Assembly (NCBI GenBank): GCA_032586195.1
Contig: JAWHQP010000002.1
Span: forward strand, 1 to 64,000
Direction of reading: 5' to 3'
Length of the DNA stretch: 64,000 bases
DNA from: JAWHQP01 sp032586195
GTDB taxonomy: Bacteria > Pseudomonadota > Gammaproteobacteria > Enterobacterales > Pasteurellaceae
The notes beneath the pieces were generated by a model, which saw nothing but the letters and a program-made list of their open reading frames with translations, searched no databases and was not told the origin of the DNA. Shown here piece by piece: positions 8,071 to 17,626 of this stretch (positions are counted from its first letter, which is position 1; the number at the start of each line of letters is the position of its first letter). Made by a program: the position numbers and the translations under genes.

Positions 8071-9084
8071 ATGACAGATTTTATCACCATGGCTCACGGC
8101 AACGGCGGTGCCGCCATGCAGCAATTAATTCGGGATTATTTTGTGCAGGCGTTTGCCAATCCTATTCTGGCGCAGGGCGAAGATCAGGCCCGCCTGCCGC
8201 TGGCCGAACTGAACGCTTTGGGCGGGCAGCTTGCTTTCAGTACCGACAGCTTCGTGATCGATCCGATTTTTTTCCCGGGCGGTAATATCGGCAAACTGGC
8301 GGTATGCGGCACGGCAAATGATGTGGCGGTATGCGGCGCGGTACCGAAATATCTTTCCTGCGGATTTATTCTGGAAGAAGGGTTGCCGCTGGAGGAACTT
8401 AAGCAAATCATTCAGGCAATGGCGGATACCTGCCGTCAGGCGGGCATTCAGGTGGTGACGGGCGATACCAAAGTGGTACAGAAAGGGGCGGCGGATAAGA
8501 TTTTTATCAATACCGGCGGTATCGGCGTGATTCCGTCCGCGTTGGACTGGGGAATGCATCGCATTGAAGCGGGCGATCGGGTGATTGTCAGCGGCACGCT
8601 TGGAGATCACGGCGCCACCATTCTGAACCTGCGGGAAAACCTCGGTGTTCAGACGGATCTGCGCAGCGACTGCGCCGTGCTCACGCCGTTGATTGATCTG
8701 CTGCGCCCGATCGAGGGAATCAAAGCCGTGCGTGATGCCACCCGCGGCGGCGTAAACGCCGTATTGCATGAATTTGCCCGGGCGCGCCGACTCGGTATGC
8801 AAATTTATGAAGACGATTTACCCGTCCGTCGGGAAGTACGCGGCATTTGCGAAATTCTTGGCTTGGAAGCGCTTAATTTCGCCAATGAAGGAAAGTTGGT
8901 CATCGTGGCGAAAGCGGAAAAAACTCAGCAAATCGTCACCGCGCTTCGCAGTCACGAACTCGGCAAAAATGCCGCCGTTATCGGCGAAGTGACGGATGAT
9001 AAAAAAGTCCGCCTGGTCGGTATTTTCGGCCAAAGCCGCCTGTTGGATTTACCTACCAACGAGCCCTTGCCGAGAATTTGTTGA
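8071..9084 (+). CDS. hypE: Carbamoyl-dehydratase HypE
   Basis: HypE dehydrates the carbamoyl group placed by HypF on its C-terminal cysteine, giving the thiocyanate that supplies the cyanide ligands. The 337-residue protein starts TDFITMAHGNGGAAMQQLI and has the AIR-synthase/PurM fold motifs (FSTDSFVIDP, GTANDVAVCGA, GDTKVVQKG). It ends PLPRIC, with the essential terminal cysteine intact. It is the last gene of hypBDE. Only ten bases separate its stop codon from that of the convergent hypF. Confidence 0.96.
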   Translation: MTDFITMAHGNGGAAMQQLIRDYFVQAFANPILAQGEDQARLPLAELNALGGQLAFSTDSFVIDPIFFPGGNIGKLAVCGTANDVAVCGAVPKYLSCGFILEEGLPLEELKQIIQAMADTCRQAGIQVVTGDTKVVQKGAADKIFINTGGIGVIPSALDWGMHRIEAGDRVIVSGTLGDHGATILNLRENLGVQTDLRSDCAVLTPLIDLLRPIEGIKAVRDATRGGVNAVLHEFARARRLGMQIYEDDLPVRREVRGICEILGLEALNFANEGKLVIVAKAEKTQQIVTALRSHELGKNAAVIGEVTDDKKVRLVGIFGQSRLLDLPTNEPLPRIC

Positions 9085-9094
9085 TAAACTGCTG

Positions 9095-11401
9095 TTATTC
9101 ACCTGCAATCACCGCCTGCCCCAGACTTAACCCGCCGTCACCCATCGGGTATTGATGGGCGCTGAGCACATTGAATTCAGCGAGATCTTGTTTTAACAGG
9201 CGGCGCAGCAGTTGGTTGTGCATAACGCCGCCGGACAGCACAACGGTGCGGCATTGATATTGACGGGCCTGCTGTGTCGCGAGCCGGGCGAAGCCGTGAG
9301 CGAGGGCGTAGTGAAAGGCGAACGCTTTATCCGCTTGGCTGATTTGTTTGTGGTTGGAGAGCGCCAGCCAGCCGTGCCAGAAGGCGGCGAGATCCAGCTT
9401 GTTGTCTTGCGTGATCGGCATGCTGACGGAAAAAACTCGGTTTTTTGACACCGCGCTTTTCAGCTCGGCAATGGAGAAAGCGGCGAATTCCGATTGTTCG
9501 GCTAAGGCTTGCAAGCGGCAGGCGGCTTCGCCTTCCCAGCTGAGCCGGACAGGGGCGATACCTAAACCGTAAGCAACGGCATCGAATAACCGTCCTGCGG
9601 ATGAAATGAGCGGAGCGTTAATGCTGCGTTCAATGGCTTTGCTTAATAATTGCCAGTTTAACTCGGCAGGTATGGTTTGTGCGGCAATTTGCCGCCAGTT
9701 CGGTACAAACTGTTGCAGATGAGTCAGCCAGTTGCGCCACGGCTGAACGGCGGCAAGATCACCGCCCGCCAGCGGCACCGCGGGTAAGCCGCCCAGATGG
9801 CGACAGGAGCCGGCGTTTACCAGTAGGCATTCGCCGCCCCATAGTTGCCCGTATGCGCCCATCCCGATGCCGTCCAAAGCTAATCCGATCACGGTTTCAT
9901 CACATTGATGTTCCGCCATTACCGCAACAATATGGGCGTGGTGGTGCAGCACGGCTTTAATCGGCAGATTCAGCTGTTGCGCGAGGCGTTGGCCCGTATG
10001 TGAAGAAAAATAGCCCGGGTGGGCATCAATGGCGATGAGATCGGGTTTAAATTGATAAATCTGCTGAAACAGGTGAAGATTTTGCTCTAATTGCCACCGC
10101 ACCTTTTCGTTCGCGGTGTCGCCGATATGCTGACTGACAACCGCTTTATCGCCTTTCAACAGGCAGAAGGTATTTTTCAGGTCCGAACCGAGAGCCAGAA
10201 TATTTTTCCGATTCCGTGCGTTAAGCGGGATTTCATCAGGCACGTAGCCGCGCGCCCGACGCAGGGTTTCCACTCCGTCGAAGGCGGCCCGCACCAGGCT
10301 GTCATCGGCCCGCTGCAGAATATCCCGATTATGACAGAGATAATAATCCGTCAAATCTCGTAAAAACAGCACCGCACTTTGGTTGTCCAGCACCGGCGGT
10401 TGTCCGCTCGGATTGGCTGAAGTCATCACCAAAGGCGTGTTGATTTCGTGCAGTAGCAAGTGTTGTAACGGATTGCTCGGCAGCATGACGCCGATTTCAT
10501 TCAAATGGGGGGCGATCAGTTCGCAAAGCCGCGGCACTTTTTGTTTGTTCAGCAACACGATAGGTGCCGCGCTACCGGTTAATAGTCGAATTTCCTGTTC
10601 ATTAAGCCCTTGCAGAAAAGCTAAGTCGGGTACCATAACCGCCAGCGGTTTCGTCGGACGGCGCTTGCGTTCCCGCAATAATCTCACCGCGCTTTCGTTG
10701 CCCGCGTCGCAAGCCAAATGAAAGCCTCCGATGCCTTTCACGGCGACGATTTCACCTTGCTTCAGCAACAGTACGCTCTGTTTCAGCGCCGATTCATGGG
10801 CGGCAATCTGCCGTTCTCCTTGTTGTAACCAGATATGCGGGCCGCACGTAGCACAGGCGTTGGGCTGAGCGTGAAAACGGCGATCGGCCGGGTTTTTATA
10901 TTCTTGTTCACAGGCGGCGCAAAGCGGAAAATTCGCCATGGAAGTATTGGCGCGATCGTAAGGAATCGCTTTAATAATAGTAAAACGTGGGCCGCAATGG
11001 GTGCAATTGATAAAAGGGTAGTGGTAGCGGCGATTGTGCGGATCGAATAATTCCTTTATGCATTCGGGGCAAGTGGCGGCATCGGGTATGATTTGGGTAT
11101 CCATGGCGTTTTGTTCGCTGGCACGGATTTCAAAGGCGGTAAAGTGCGGTGCTGAATTCCAGACTTTTTGCTGCTGACGAATTTCCGTGATCCGGGCGAG
11201 CGGCGGCAGTTTTTGCCGTAAATCCGCCAGAAATTGATCGAGCTGTTGCGGAGTCGGTTCAAACAGGCGAATCAATACGCCTTGTCCGTCATTATTAACA
11301 TCCCCTTTCAGCCCGTATCGGTTGGCAATCAGCCATACGAAAGGGCGGAAACCGACTCCCTGTACTTTACCTTTTACCCGAATTTCTATGCCCTTGTTCA
11401 T
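9095..11401 (-). CDS. hypF: Carbamoyltransferase HypF
   Basis: HypF activates carbamoyl phosphate with ATP and transfers the carbamoyl group to HypE, the first step in making the cyanide ligands. The 768-residue protein has the full set of modules. There is an acylphosphatase domain (VKGKVQGVGFRPFVW, residues 10-24) and zinc-finger-like CxxC pairs (CPECIKELF, CTHCGPRF, CAACEQEY, CATCGP, about residues 108-185). A YrdC-like domain (KGIGGFHLACDAGNE, KRRPTKPLAVM) precedes a Kae1-like C-terminal domain (HHHAHIVAVMAEH, LSGGVMHNQLL). Uptake cores lie inside at 10371-10379 and 11142-11150. The gene diverges from hyfA across 483 bases. Confidence 0.95.
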   Translation of the reverse strand: MNKGIEIRVKGKVQGVGFRPFVWLIANRYGLKGDVNNDGQGVLIRLFEPTPQQLDQFLADLRQKLPPLARITEIRQQQKVWNSAPHFTAFEIRASEQNAMDTQIIPDAATCPECIKELFDPHNRRYHYPFINCTHCGPRFTIIKAIPYDRANTSMANFPLCAACEQEYKNPADRRFHAQPNACATCGPHIWLQQGERQIAAHESALKQSVLLLKQGEIVAVKGIGGFHLACDAGNESAVRLLRERKRRPTKPLAVMVPDLAFLQGLNEQEIRLLTGSAAPIVLLNKQKVPRLCELIAPHLNEIGVMLPSNPLQHLLLHEINTPLVMTSANPSGQPPVLDNQSAVLFLRDLTDYYLCHNRDILQRADDSLVRAAFDGVETLRRARGYVPDEIPLNARNRKNILALGSDLKNTFCLLKGDKAVVSQHIGDTANEKVRWQLEQNLHLFQQIYQFKPDLIAIDAHPGYFSSHTGQRLAQQLNLPIKAVLHHHAHIVAVMAEHQCDETVIGLALDGIGMGAYGQLWGGECLLVNAGSCRHLGGLPAVPLAGGDLAAVQPWRNWLTHLQQFVPNWRQIAAQTIPAELNWQLLSKAIERSINAPLISSAGRLFDAVAYGLGIAPVRLSWEGEAACRLQALAEQSEFAAFSIAELKSAVSKNRVFSVSMPITQDNKLDLAAFWHGWLALSNHKQISQADKAFAFHYALAHGFARLATQQARQYQCRTVVLSGGVMHNQLLRRLLKQDLAEFNVLSAHQYPMGDGGLSLGQAVIAGE

Positions 11402-11884
11402 ACGTTATACCTTTTTATATTTGAATATATGAATAAAATTAATAAACAAGAATTGTTCTCAAATGGAATTAAAACCGAGATATTAATGCTTTCATTATAC
11501 TCATATATTAGCGGGTTAATATAGTTATATAATAAATAACATAATATTAACATAATGATATTTAAGAATATTTGTTATTTAGAAAAATGTGAACTATGTC
11601 AGAAATATCATTATATAAATGATTTTATTACGTTAATTTTCCCGGATGAAAAACAAAAATATTCATGATCTCAATCAAAAAAAACGGTATTTTATTAGAA
11701 ATATTCATTTAGCAAATAGTTTGTTTACCTCAAAAGGAGTAACCTAATAAAGACTTAATAAATGAGTGGTTATTTCTTAGGGTAGCTGATAGTTCAGTTG
11801 CAATTTTAAGTTAGTGGTTCGTGTAACAATAGCCTGAAATGAGAAATCAGCATGCTCTACGACATCTTATAATCGGGGGTATAT
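11402..11884. other. AT-rich divergent regulatory region between hypF and hyfA
   Basis: This 483-base gap has no convincing gene. It carries AGG 8 bases before the hypF ATG, an FNR-like box at 11665-11678, and GGGGG at 11875-11879 as the hyfA ribosome binding site. I looked for a sigma-54 (-24/-12) promoter, which drives hyf/hyc in E. coli, and saw none. The composition is far more AT-rich than the genes on either side. Confidence 0.5.
11665..11678 (+). promoter_or_regulatory. FNR-like box upstream of hyfA
   Basis: ATGAT-CTCA-ATCAA differs from the consensus TTGAT-N4-ATCAA only at the first base. It lies about 207 bases before the hyfA ATG. A class II position would put the transcription start near 11713 and a weak -10 (TATTCA, 11702-11707) between, leaving a long leader. 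Confidence 0.5.
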
Positions 11885-12484
11885 ATGAACCGTTTTGTTA
11901 TAGGAGATCCTAAAGACTGTATAGGCTGTAACACATGTATGGCTGCATGTAGCGAAACCCATAAAGCCTTTGGTTTGCAATCCTTTCCACGTCTGCAAGT
12001 GATGCGTAATGACGATATCACTGTGCCGATTCTCTGTCGTCATTGTGATGACGCGCCTTGCGCTACGGTTTGTCCCGTGCATGCGATTACTCATAAGGAC
12101 AATACCATTCAATTGAATGAAACCCTGTGCATCGGCTGTAAGTTGTGCGGTATCGCCTGTCCGTTCGGGGCGATTACCCAGCACGGCAGCAATGCCGTGG
12201 ACGCGCCGCTTTATTATGAACATTTCAGCTTTACCCAGGCCGTGGCGCGTGATATCCGTACCGCGCCCGATAATAGCGATGTGCACAATATGTTGGCGTG
12301 GCAGCCGGGCGTGAAGGCCATTGCGATTAAATGCGATTTGTGCTATTTCCGCCCGGAAGGTCCGGCCTGCGTGCAGACCTGTCCGACGAAAACCCTTTTC
12401 GTGATCAGCGAAGAGAGTATTGAACAGGCGAACCAACATAAACGCGAAATGGCGATGATAAATTCACCGGCTGTTCCTCGTTAA
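11885..12484 (+). CDS. hyfA: Hydrogenase-4 electron-transfer subunit HyfA
   Basis: HyfA (HycB-like) is a polyferredoxin that links formate dehydrogenase to the hydrogenase module. The 199-residue protein has four 4Fe-4S motifs: CIGCNTCMAACSE near residue 14, CRHCDDAPCATVCP near 57, CIGCKLCGIACP near 83, and CDLCYFRPEGPACVQTCP near 145. Length fits E. coli HyfA (205). It is the first gene of the hyf operon, started by ATG after a GGGGG ribosome binding site, and hyfB follows after 30 bases. Confidence 0.93.
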   Translation: MNRFVIGDPKDCIGCNTCMAACSETHKAFGLQSFPRLQVMRNDDITVPILCRHCDDAPCATVCPVHAITHKDNTIQLNETLCIGCKLCGIACPFGAITQHGSNAVDAPLYYEHFSFTQAVARDIRTAPDNSDVHNMLAWQPGVKAIAIKCDLCYFRPEGPACVQTCPTKTLFVISEESIEQANQHKREMAMINSPAVPR

Positions 12485-12514
12485 TTTTCATTTATTAATC
12501 AATGGAGTGAAATT

Positions 12515-14532
12515 ATGAGTTCAATCAGTTTACTCATCACTGCCTTGTCGATTTATGCGGTCGGTGCGTTTCTCTCGCTTTGCGTGAGCAAAAACGAACA
12601 GCTATCAATCAATATTTCCAGCATCACCGGTGTGCTTGGCGGCGTTTTCGGACTGGCAGCCTGTACACCCGTGCTCATAAGCGGCGAAACCCTGACCGCG
12701 CTGTGGCATACCCCGTTTGACTTCGCCCGCTATTCTCTTCGTATGGATGGTCTGGCCGCCTTTATGGTGGGTGTGATTTCTTTATTAATGGTGATTACCG
12801 CGATATATTCGTTCTCTTACGTGCAGGAGTATAAAGGTAAAGGGGCGGGTTCCATGGGATTCTTTATGAATCTGTTTGTGGGCTCGATGATCGCTTTAGT
12901 CACCACGGATAACGCTTTCTATTTTCTCGTTTTTTTTGAAATGATGTCGCTGGCATCATATTTTTTAGTTATTACCGAACAGGATGAACAGGCCGTCAAT
13001 GCGGGCCTGTTGTATTTCTTCATTGCTCATGCGGGTTCGATCCTGATCATGATTGCCTTTTTCATTTTCTATTGCTACGCGGGCAGTTTTGAATTTGCCG
13101 ATTTCCGCCGAACTCAGCTTTCCACCCCGTTGGCATTCACCGTATTTATTCTGGCATTTCTCGGTTTCGGCGCGAAAGCTGGTATGATTCCGTTACACGG
13201 CTGGCTGCCGAAAGCTCACCCGGCCGCGCCTTCCCATGCTTCCGCCATGATGTCCGGTGTGATGGTGAAAATCGGTATCTTTGGGATTATCAAAGTGGGT
13301 GTTGATTTGCTCGGCGCGGAAAATATGTGGTTCGGTGTCATTGTGCTGGCGTTCGGCGCGGTGTCTTCCGTGCTTGGCGTGCTGTATGCGTTAGCCGAGC
13401 ACGACATCAAACGGCTGCTGGCCTATCACACCGTTGAAAATGTCGGCATTATTATGATGGGCGTGGGCGTGGGCATGATTGGCATGGCGATTGGTAATCC
13501 GGTTCTCGCCACCGTCGGTTTGCTCGGCGGCTTGTATCACCTGCTCAACCACGCCGTGTTTAAAGGGTTATTATTTCTCGGTGCCGGTTCCATTATGTAC
13601 CGTCTTGAAACGAAAGATATGGACTTGATGGGCGGACTGGGTAAATTGATGCCGTACACTGCGCTCAGTTTTTTAATCGGTACCATGGCAATTTCCGCTT
13701 TGCCACCGTTTAACGGCTTCGTCAGCGAATGGTTTACCTATCAATCCTTATTCGGTTTAAGCCAGGACGGAAACCCGGTGCTTAAAGTGGCGGGTCCTGT
13801 AGCGATTATTATGCTGGCGTTAACCGGAGCATTGGCGGCACTTTGTTTCGTCAAGGTTTATGGTATCAGTTTCGGCGGGCGCCCCGCAGCAATCGGGCCG
13901 CGGCGGCTCGGGAAGTACCGTTGCCGATGGTCAGTGCCATGGCGTTGCTTGCCGTGCTTTGTGTACTGCTGGGTATCGGAGTTTCCGTGGTGACCCCTGT
14001 GATTAGTCATATTGCGGCTGAGCTTGCCGGTGTGCAAAGCTTCCCGCTGGCGGAAAACGGTACGGTGGTATCCGGTCCGGTTCCTTATACCGCGCTTTCC
14101 ACGCCGATGGTTACGATTATGCTGATTGCTTTCTGCTGCGTGCCGTTCGCTTATTACGCGATAACCAAAAAGACACGTTTGGCGAACGAATCCAAAGGCG
14201 ATCCCTGGGCATGCGGTTATGCTTATGAATCCGATATGATGACGTCGTCCGGCGGCTTTACCCGCCCGCTGCGGACCATGTTTAAACCGCTTTACACCAT
14301 TCGCCGCACCCTTGATCCCGCGCCAATCGGCCGCAAGGGCATTGATGCCCTGATTGAGGGCGCAACCAAAGCGGAACCGTTCTGGGAAGACAAGGTCACC
14401 ATGCCGATTGCCCGTTTTATCCCTTGGGTTTCATCAAAAATAGAGTGGCTGCAGGCCGGCGATTTCCGTGTGTATTGCCTGTATTTTCTGATCGCGTTAG
14501 TGATCTTGTTCGCGGTTGCCGCAGCGATGTAG
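12515..14532 (+). pseudogene. hyfB: Hydrogenase-4 membrane subunit HyfB, split by an apparent -1 frameshift
   Basis: HyfB is the large antiporter-like (NuoL/M/N family) membrane subunit. The first frame (12515 to about 13879) covers residues 1-455 with many hydrophobic helices and the lysine-containing GWLPKAHPAAPSHASAMMSG. It then runs out of homology and ends at 13993. The rest (about 13879-14532) continues in the -1 frame as APRSNRAAAAREVPLPMVSA and ends with the expected HyfB C-terminus. Adding one G to the GGG at 13877-13879 restores one frame of about 672 residues, the E. coli HyfB length. All neighbouring hyf genes are intact, so a sequencing error or a recent mutation are both possible. 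Confidence 0.88.
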
Positions 14533-14542
14533 GGAGGCTGAG

Positions 14543-15505
14543 ATGATAAATTTACCTTCAGAAATTGCCACCTCGGGCGGTATGTTTCTATTGGGCGTGG
14601 TGCAGGCGTTAATTCTGCTGTTTTTGGCACCGCTCTTTTCCGGTATTTCCCGTGTTATCCGCGCCCGCGTTCAATCCCGTCGCGGACCGGGAATTTTGCA
14701 GGATTATCGTGATATCGCCAAATTAATGAAACGGCAAAGCGTGCTGCCGGATAACGCCGGCGCGGTATCAAAAATAATGCCTTATGTGCTGATTGGCACG
14801 GTAATGGTGGTGGCTATGAGCCTGCCGCTGTTTACCCTTGCATCGCCCTTCGGCGCCGGCGGCGATTTAATCACCGCGATTTATCTGTTTGCACTGTTCC
14901 GATTCTTCTTCTCCCTTGCGGGCCTTGACAGCAACAGCTCGTTCTCCGGTCTCGGCGCCGGCCGCGAAGTTACCTTAGGCGTGCTGGTTGAACCGACTCT
15001 GATGCTGGGCTTGTTAGTGGTTGCCTTAATCGCGGGATCAACCAATTTCGGCATGATAAGCCATGCGCTCGCCGCTCAGACTTGGGCGGTGCCGGTGGCG
15101 ACCATTGTAGCGCTGATCGCCTGTGCTTTTGCGGTGTTTGTGGAAATGGGCAAAATTCCCTTTGATCTGGCGGAAGCGGAACAGGAGCTGCAGGAGGGCC
15201 CGCTGACCGAATATTCGGGGGCCGCCCTTGCCTTAATCAAAATCGGCATGAGCCTGAAATCTATGGTGGTGGCGGCAATTTTCGTCAGCGTGTTGCTGCC
15301 GTTCGGCGCCGCGCGGGAATTAACCCTAAGCGCGGTGCTGTGCGGAGCAGTTTTGTTCTTTATTAAATTGCTGATTGCCTATGTGATCGCCTGTGTGTTT
15401 GAAAATACCCTGGCCCGTACGCGCTTTATGATGACGGGGCATTTAACCGTGGTCGGCTTCGGCGTGTCGGTGCTGGCGTTTGTATTTTACTTAATCGGAT
15501 TGTAA
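14543..15505 (+). CDS. hyfC: Hydrogenase-4 membrane subunit HyfC
   Basis: HyfC is the NuoH-like subunit that joins the membrane arm to the catalytic module. I chose the ATG at 14543 because a GGAGG sits just before it, giving 320 residues (E. coli 315-322). Diagnostic segments are FSGISRVIRARVQSRRGPGI near residue 38, the acidic loop EMGKIPFDLAEAEQELQEGP near residue 207, and several hydrophobic helices. The order and tight spacing match the E. coli hyf operon. Confidence 0.94.
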   Translation: MINLPSEIATSGGMFLLGVVQALILLFLAPLFSGISRVIRARVQSRRGPGILQDYRDIAKLMKRQSVLPDNAGAVSKIMPYVLIGTVMVVAMSLPLFTLASPFGAGGDLITAIYLFALFRFFFSLAGLDSNSSFSGLGAGREVTLGVLVEPTLMLGLLVVALIAGSTNFGMISHALAAQTWAVPVATIVALIACAFAVFVEMGKIPFDLAEAEQELQEGPLTEYSGAALALIKIGMSLKSMVVAAIFVSVLLPFGAARELTLSAVLCGAVLFFIKLLIAYVIACVFENTLARTRFMMTGHLTVVGFGVSVLAFVFYLIGL

Positions 15506-15515
15506 GGAGAACAGA

Positions 15516-16973
15516 ATGGAACATTTAGCTCTGATTACCATCGTTCTTCCGTTTGTCGGTGCGTTTTTAGTGGGATTGGACAAAAATGCGGCCCGGTTCC
15601 CTAAAACCGCCACGCTTTTCGCCGCCCTCGCCACCCTTGGTACCCTGCTGTTGGCGCAGCAGTGGTATGCAAGCGGTCAATCGAGCGTGAGCTATGATGT
15701 GGTGAAATTCGGTAATACGGTTATTTTCGGTATTACGCTGGATGCGGTGAGTACCTTAATCGGTTTTGCCGTGGTCGCTCTGGGTTTCCTGATCATTCTT
15801 TATTCCAACGGCTATTTAACCGAAAAAAACCGAGAACACAGCCATCCGCCGCTTCCACGCTTCTATGCGTTTCTGTTGGTGTTCGTGGGTGCCATGGCAG
15901 GATTGGTGCTTTCTTCCACCTTGGTCGGCCAGCTGCTCTTTTTCGAGATTACCGGGGCCTGTTCGTGGGCTCTGATCAGTTATTATCAAACGCCGAAAGC
16001 GCAGGCCGCCGCCATGAAAGCCTTAATCATTACCCATGTGGGTTCATTGGGCCTGTATATTGCCGCCGCCTATCTGTTCAGCCAGACAGGCACCTTTTCC
16101 GTTACCGCGCTGGAACAAACGGATCCGACCACCAAAACCATTGTGCTGTTCGGTGTGATGTTTGCCGCCTGGGGCAAATCCGCGCAGCTGCCGCTGCAAA
16201 TCTGGCTGCCGAATGCGATGGAAGCGCCGACGCCGGTCAGCGCCTATCTGCACGCCGCTTCGATGGTGAAAGTCGGGGTGTACATTTTTGCCCGAGCGGT
16301 GATGTCAGCGGGTGATATTCCGCATATTGTGGGTGAAGTGGGATTGGTCATGGCGATGATTACTCTGATTTACGGTTTCCTGATGTATCTGCCGCAAACC
16401 GATTTGAAGCGGTTGTTGGCCTATTCCACCATTACTCAGCTGTCCTATATCTTTATCGGTTTATCCCTATTTGCCCTTGGTTCCAAGCTGGCATTCGTGG
16501 CGGCCATTGCCTATATCTTCAACCATGCTTTCGCCAAAAGCCTGTTCTTTCTGGTGGCGGGGTCTTTGGCTTATGCCACGGGCACGCGTTTAATGCCGCG
16601 GTTGCGAGGGATTATGCGCACCATGCCGCTGGTCGGCGCGGGCTTTGGCGTGGCTGCTTTAGCTATTGCCGGAGTGCCGCCGTTTAACGGTTTCTTTAGT
16701 AAATTCCCATTGTTTGCGGCAGGCTTTGCGCTCGGTAGGGAACAAATGTGGATCACGGTGTTAATGGTGATTGCTTTAATTGAAAGTACCGCGACCTTCG
16801 TCTGGCTGCTGTATAAATTCGGTCAGTGCGTGCCGGGCAAACCATCGGAAGAAGTGGCGCGGGCTCAGCCGTTGCCGTTTTCCATGAGCGTGGTGCTGAT
16901 CATTCTGATGGTGATGTCCGTTTGTTCCGGCTTTATCGCCGCTTACTGGTTAGATACGCCTTGGTTAGGATAG
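15516..16973 (+). CDS. hyfD: Hydrogenase-4 membrane subunit HyfD
   Basis: HyfD is an antiporter-like membrane subunit (NuoL/M family) that is present in hydrogenase-4 but absent from hydrogenase-3. It may help extend the proton-pumping arm. The 485-residue protein is hydrophobic throughout. It has WGKSAQLPLQIWLPNAMEAP near residue 220 and TPVSAYLHAASMVKVGVY, which carry the lysines and glutamate of the presumed proton path. FNHAFAKSLFFL follows near residue 340. It starts after AAGGAG, 10 bases from the hyfC stop, and ends 4-7 bases before hyfE. Confidence 0.94.
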   Translation: MEHLALITIVLPFVGAFLVGLDKNAARFPKTATLFAALATLGTLLLAQQWYASGQSSVSYDVVKFGNTVIFGITLDAVSTLIGFAVVALGFLIILYSNGYLTEKNREHSHPPLPRFYAFLLVFVGAMAGLVLSSTLVGQLLFFEITGACSWALISYYQTPKAQAAAMKALIITHVGSLGLYIAAAYLFSQTGTFSVTALEQTDPTTKTIVLFGVMFAAWGKSAQLPLQIWLPNAMEAPTPVSAYLHAASMVKVGVYIFARAVMSAGDIPHIVGEVGLVMAMITLIYGFLMYLPQTDLKRLLAYSTITQLSYIFIGLSLFALGSKLAFVAAIAYIFNHAFAKSLFFLVAGSLAYATGTRLMPRLRGIMRTMPLVGAGFGVAALAIAGVPPFNGFFSKFPLFAAGFALGREQMWITVLMVIALIESTATFVWLLYKFGQCVPGKPSEEVARAQPLPFSMSVVLIILMVMSVCSGFIAAYWLDTPWLG

Positions 16974-16980
16974 GGAGTTG

Positions 16981-17622
16981 ATGATGTTGATAATAAATAC
17001 CTTAGCTGGTTTGCTGATCCTAACTTCCGTTTTAGTGATAAGTGCAAAAACTGCTAAAAACAGCACCGCACTTTACGCCGTGCAGTCGCTTGTGCTGGTC
17101 TCCGTTTTTGTGGTACTGGCCGAAGAAATGCAGGCGCATTCGCTCTATATGTGGTCGATCAGTGCCTTTATTACCAAAGTGATTTTAGTGCCTGCCGTTT
17201 TGTTTTATGCAACGAAAAAAATTGACGAAAGCGCGGTGCCGAAAAGTTTTAATTCCGCCTGGCTGATTCCGATCGCGGCGGTGATTGTGGTGGTGTGCTA
17301 TTTCGCCGCCGCGCAGGTGCAGGTTCCTATGGCAGAGCATTTAAAACCCGCTTTGTCGGTGTCGTTCAGTCATTTTTTGCTTGGTTTGCTGTGTATCGTC
17401 AGCCAACGCAATATTCTGAAACAGATATTCGGTTATTGCCTGATGGAAAACGGTTCACATCTCACTTTGGCGTTGCTGGCGAGCGATGCCCCAGAATTGG
17501 TGGAAATTGGTATTGCCACGGACGCGTTTTTTGCCGTGATTATTATGGCGGTGTTGGTGAACAAGATTTATCGTAGCCTTAACACCCTTGATGCAAAACA
17601 ACTTACGGAATTGAAGGGGTAG
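16981..17622 (+). CDS. hyfE: Hydrogenase-4 membrane subunit HyfE
   Basis: HyfE is a hydrophobic subunit (NuoK-related) specific to hydrogenase-4. The protein of about 213 residues contains WSISAFITKVILVPAVLFYA and SHFLLGLLCIVSQRNILKQI, followed by the glutamate-containing GYCLMENGSHLTLALL and ELVEIGIATDAFFAV. All are close to E. coli HyfE (216). The start lies at 16981 or at the next codon, both after AGGGAG. An uptake core inside the gene (17065-17073) encodes part of a loop near residue 30. hyfF begins four bases after the stop. Confidence 0.93.
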   Translation: MMLIINTLAGLLILTSVLVISAKTAKNSTALYAVQSLVLVSVFVVLAEEMQAHSLYMWSISAFITKVILVPAVLFYATKKIDESAVPKSFNSAWLIPIAAVIVVVCYFAAAQVQVPMAEHLKPALSVSFSHFLLGLLCIVSQRNILKQIFGYCLMENGSHLTLALLASDAPELVEIGIATDAFFAVIIMAVLVNKIYRSLNTLDAKQLTELKG

Positions 17623-17626
17623 CGTT

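Noticed and set aside
8125..8802. Long open frame antisense to hypE
   Set aside because: It lies wholly inside hypE on the other strand, has no recognisable domain and follows the codon bias of the real gene.
11402..11884. Sigma-54 promoter for hyfA as in E. coli
   Set aside because: No TGGC-N8-TTGC-like pair was found in the region, and an FNR-like box is present instead.
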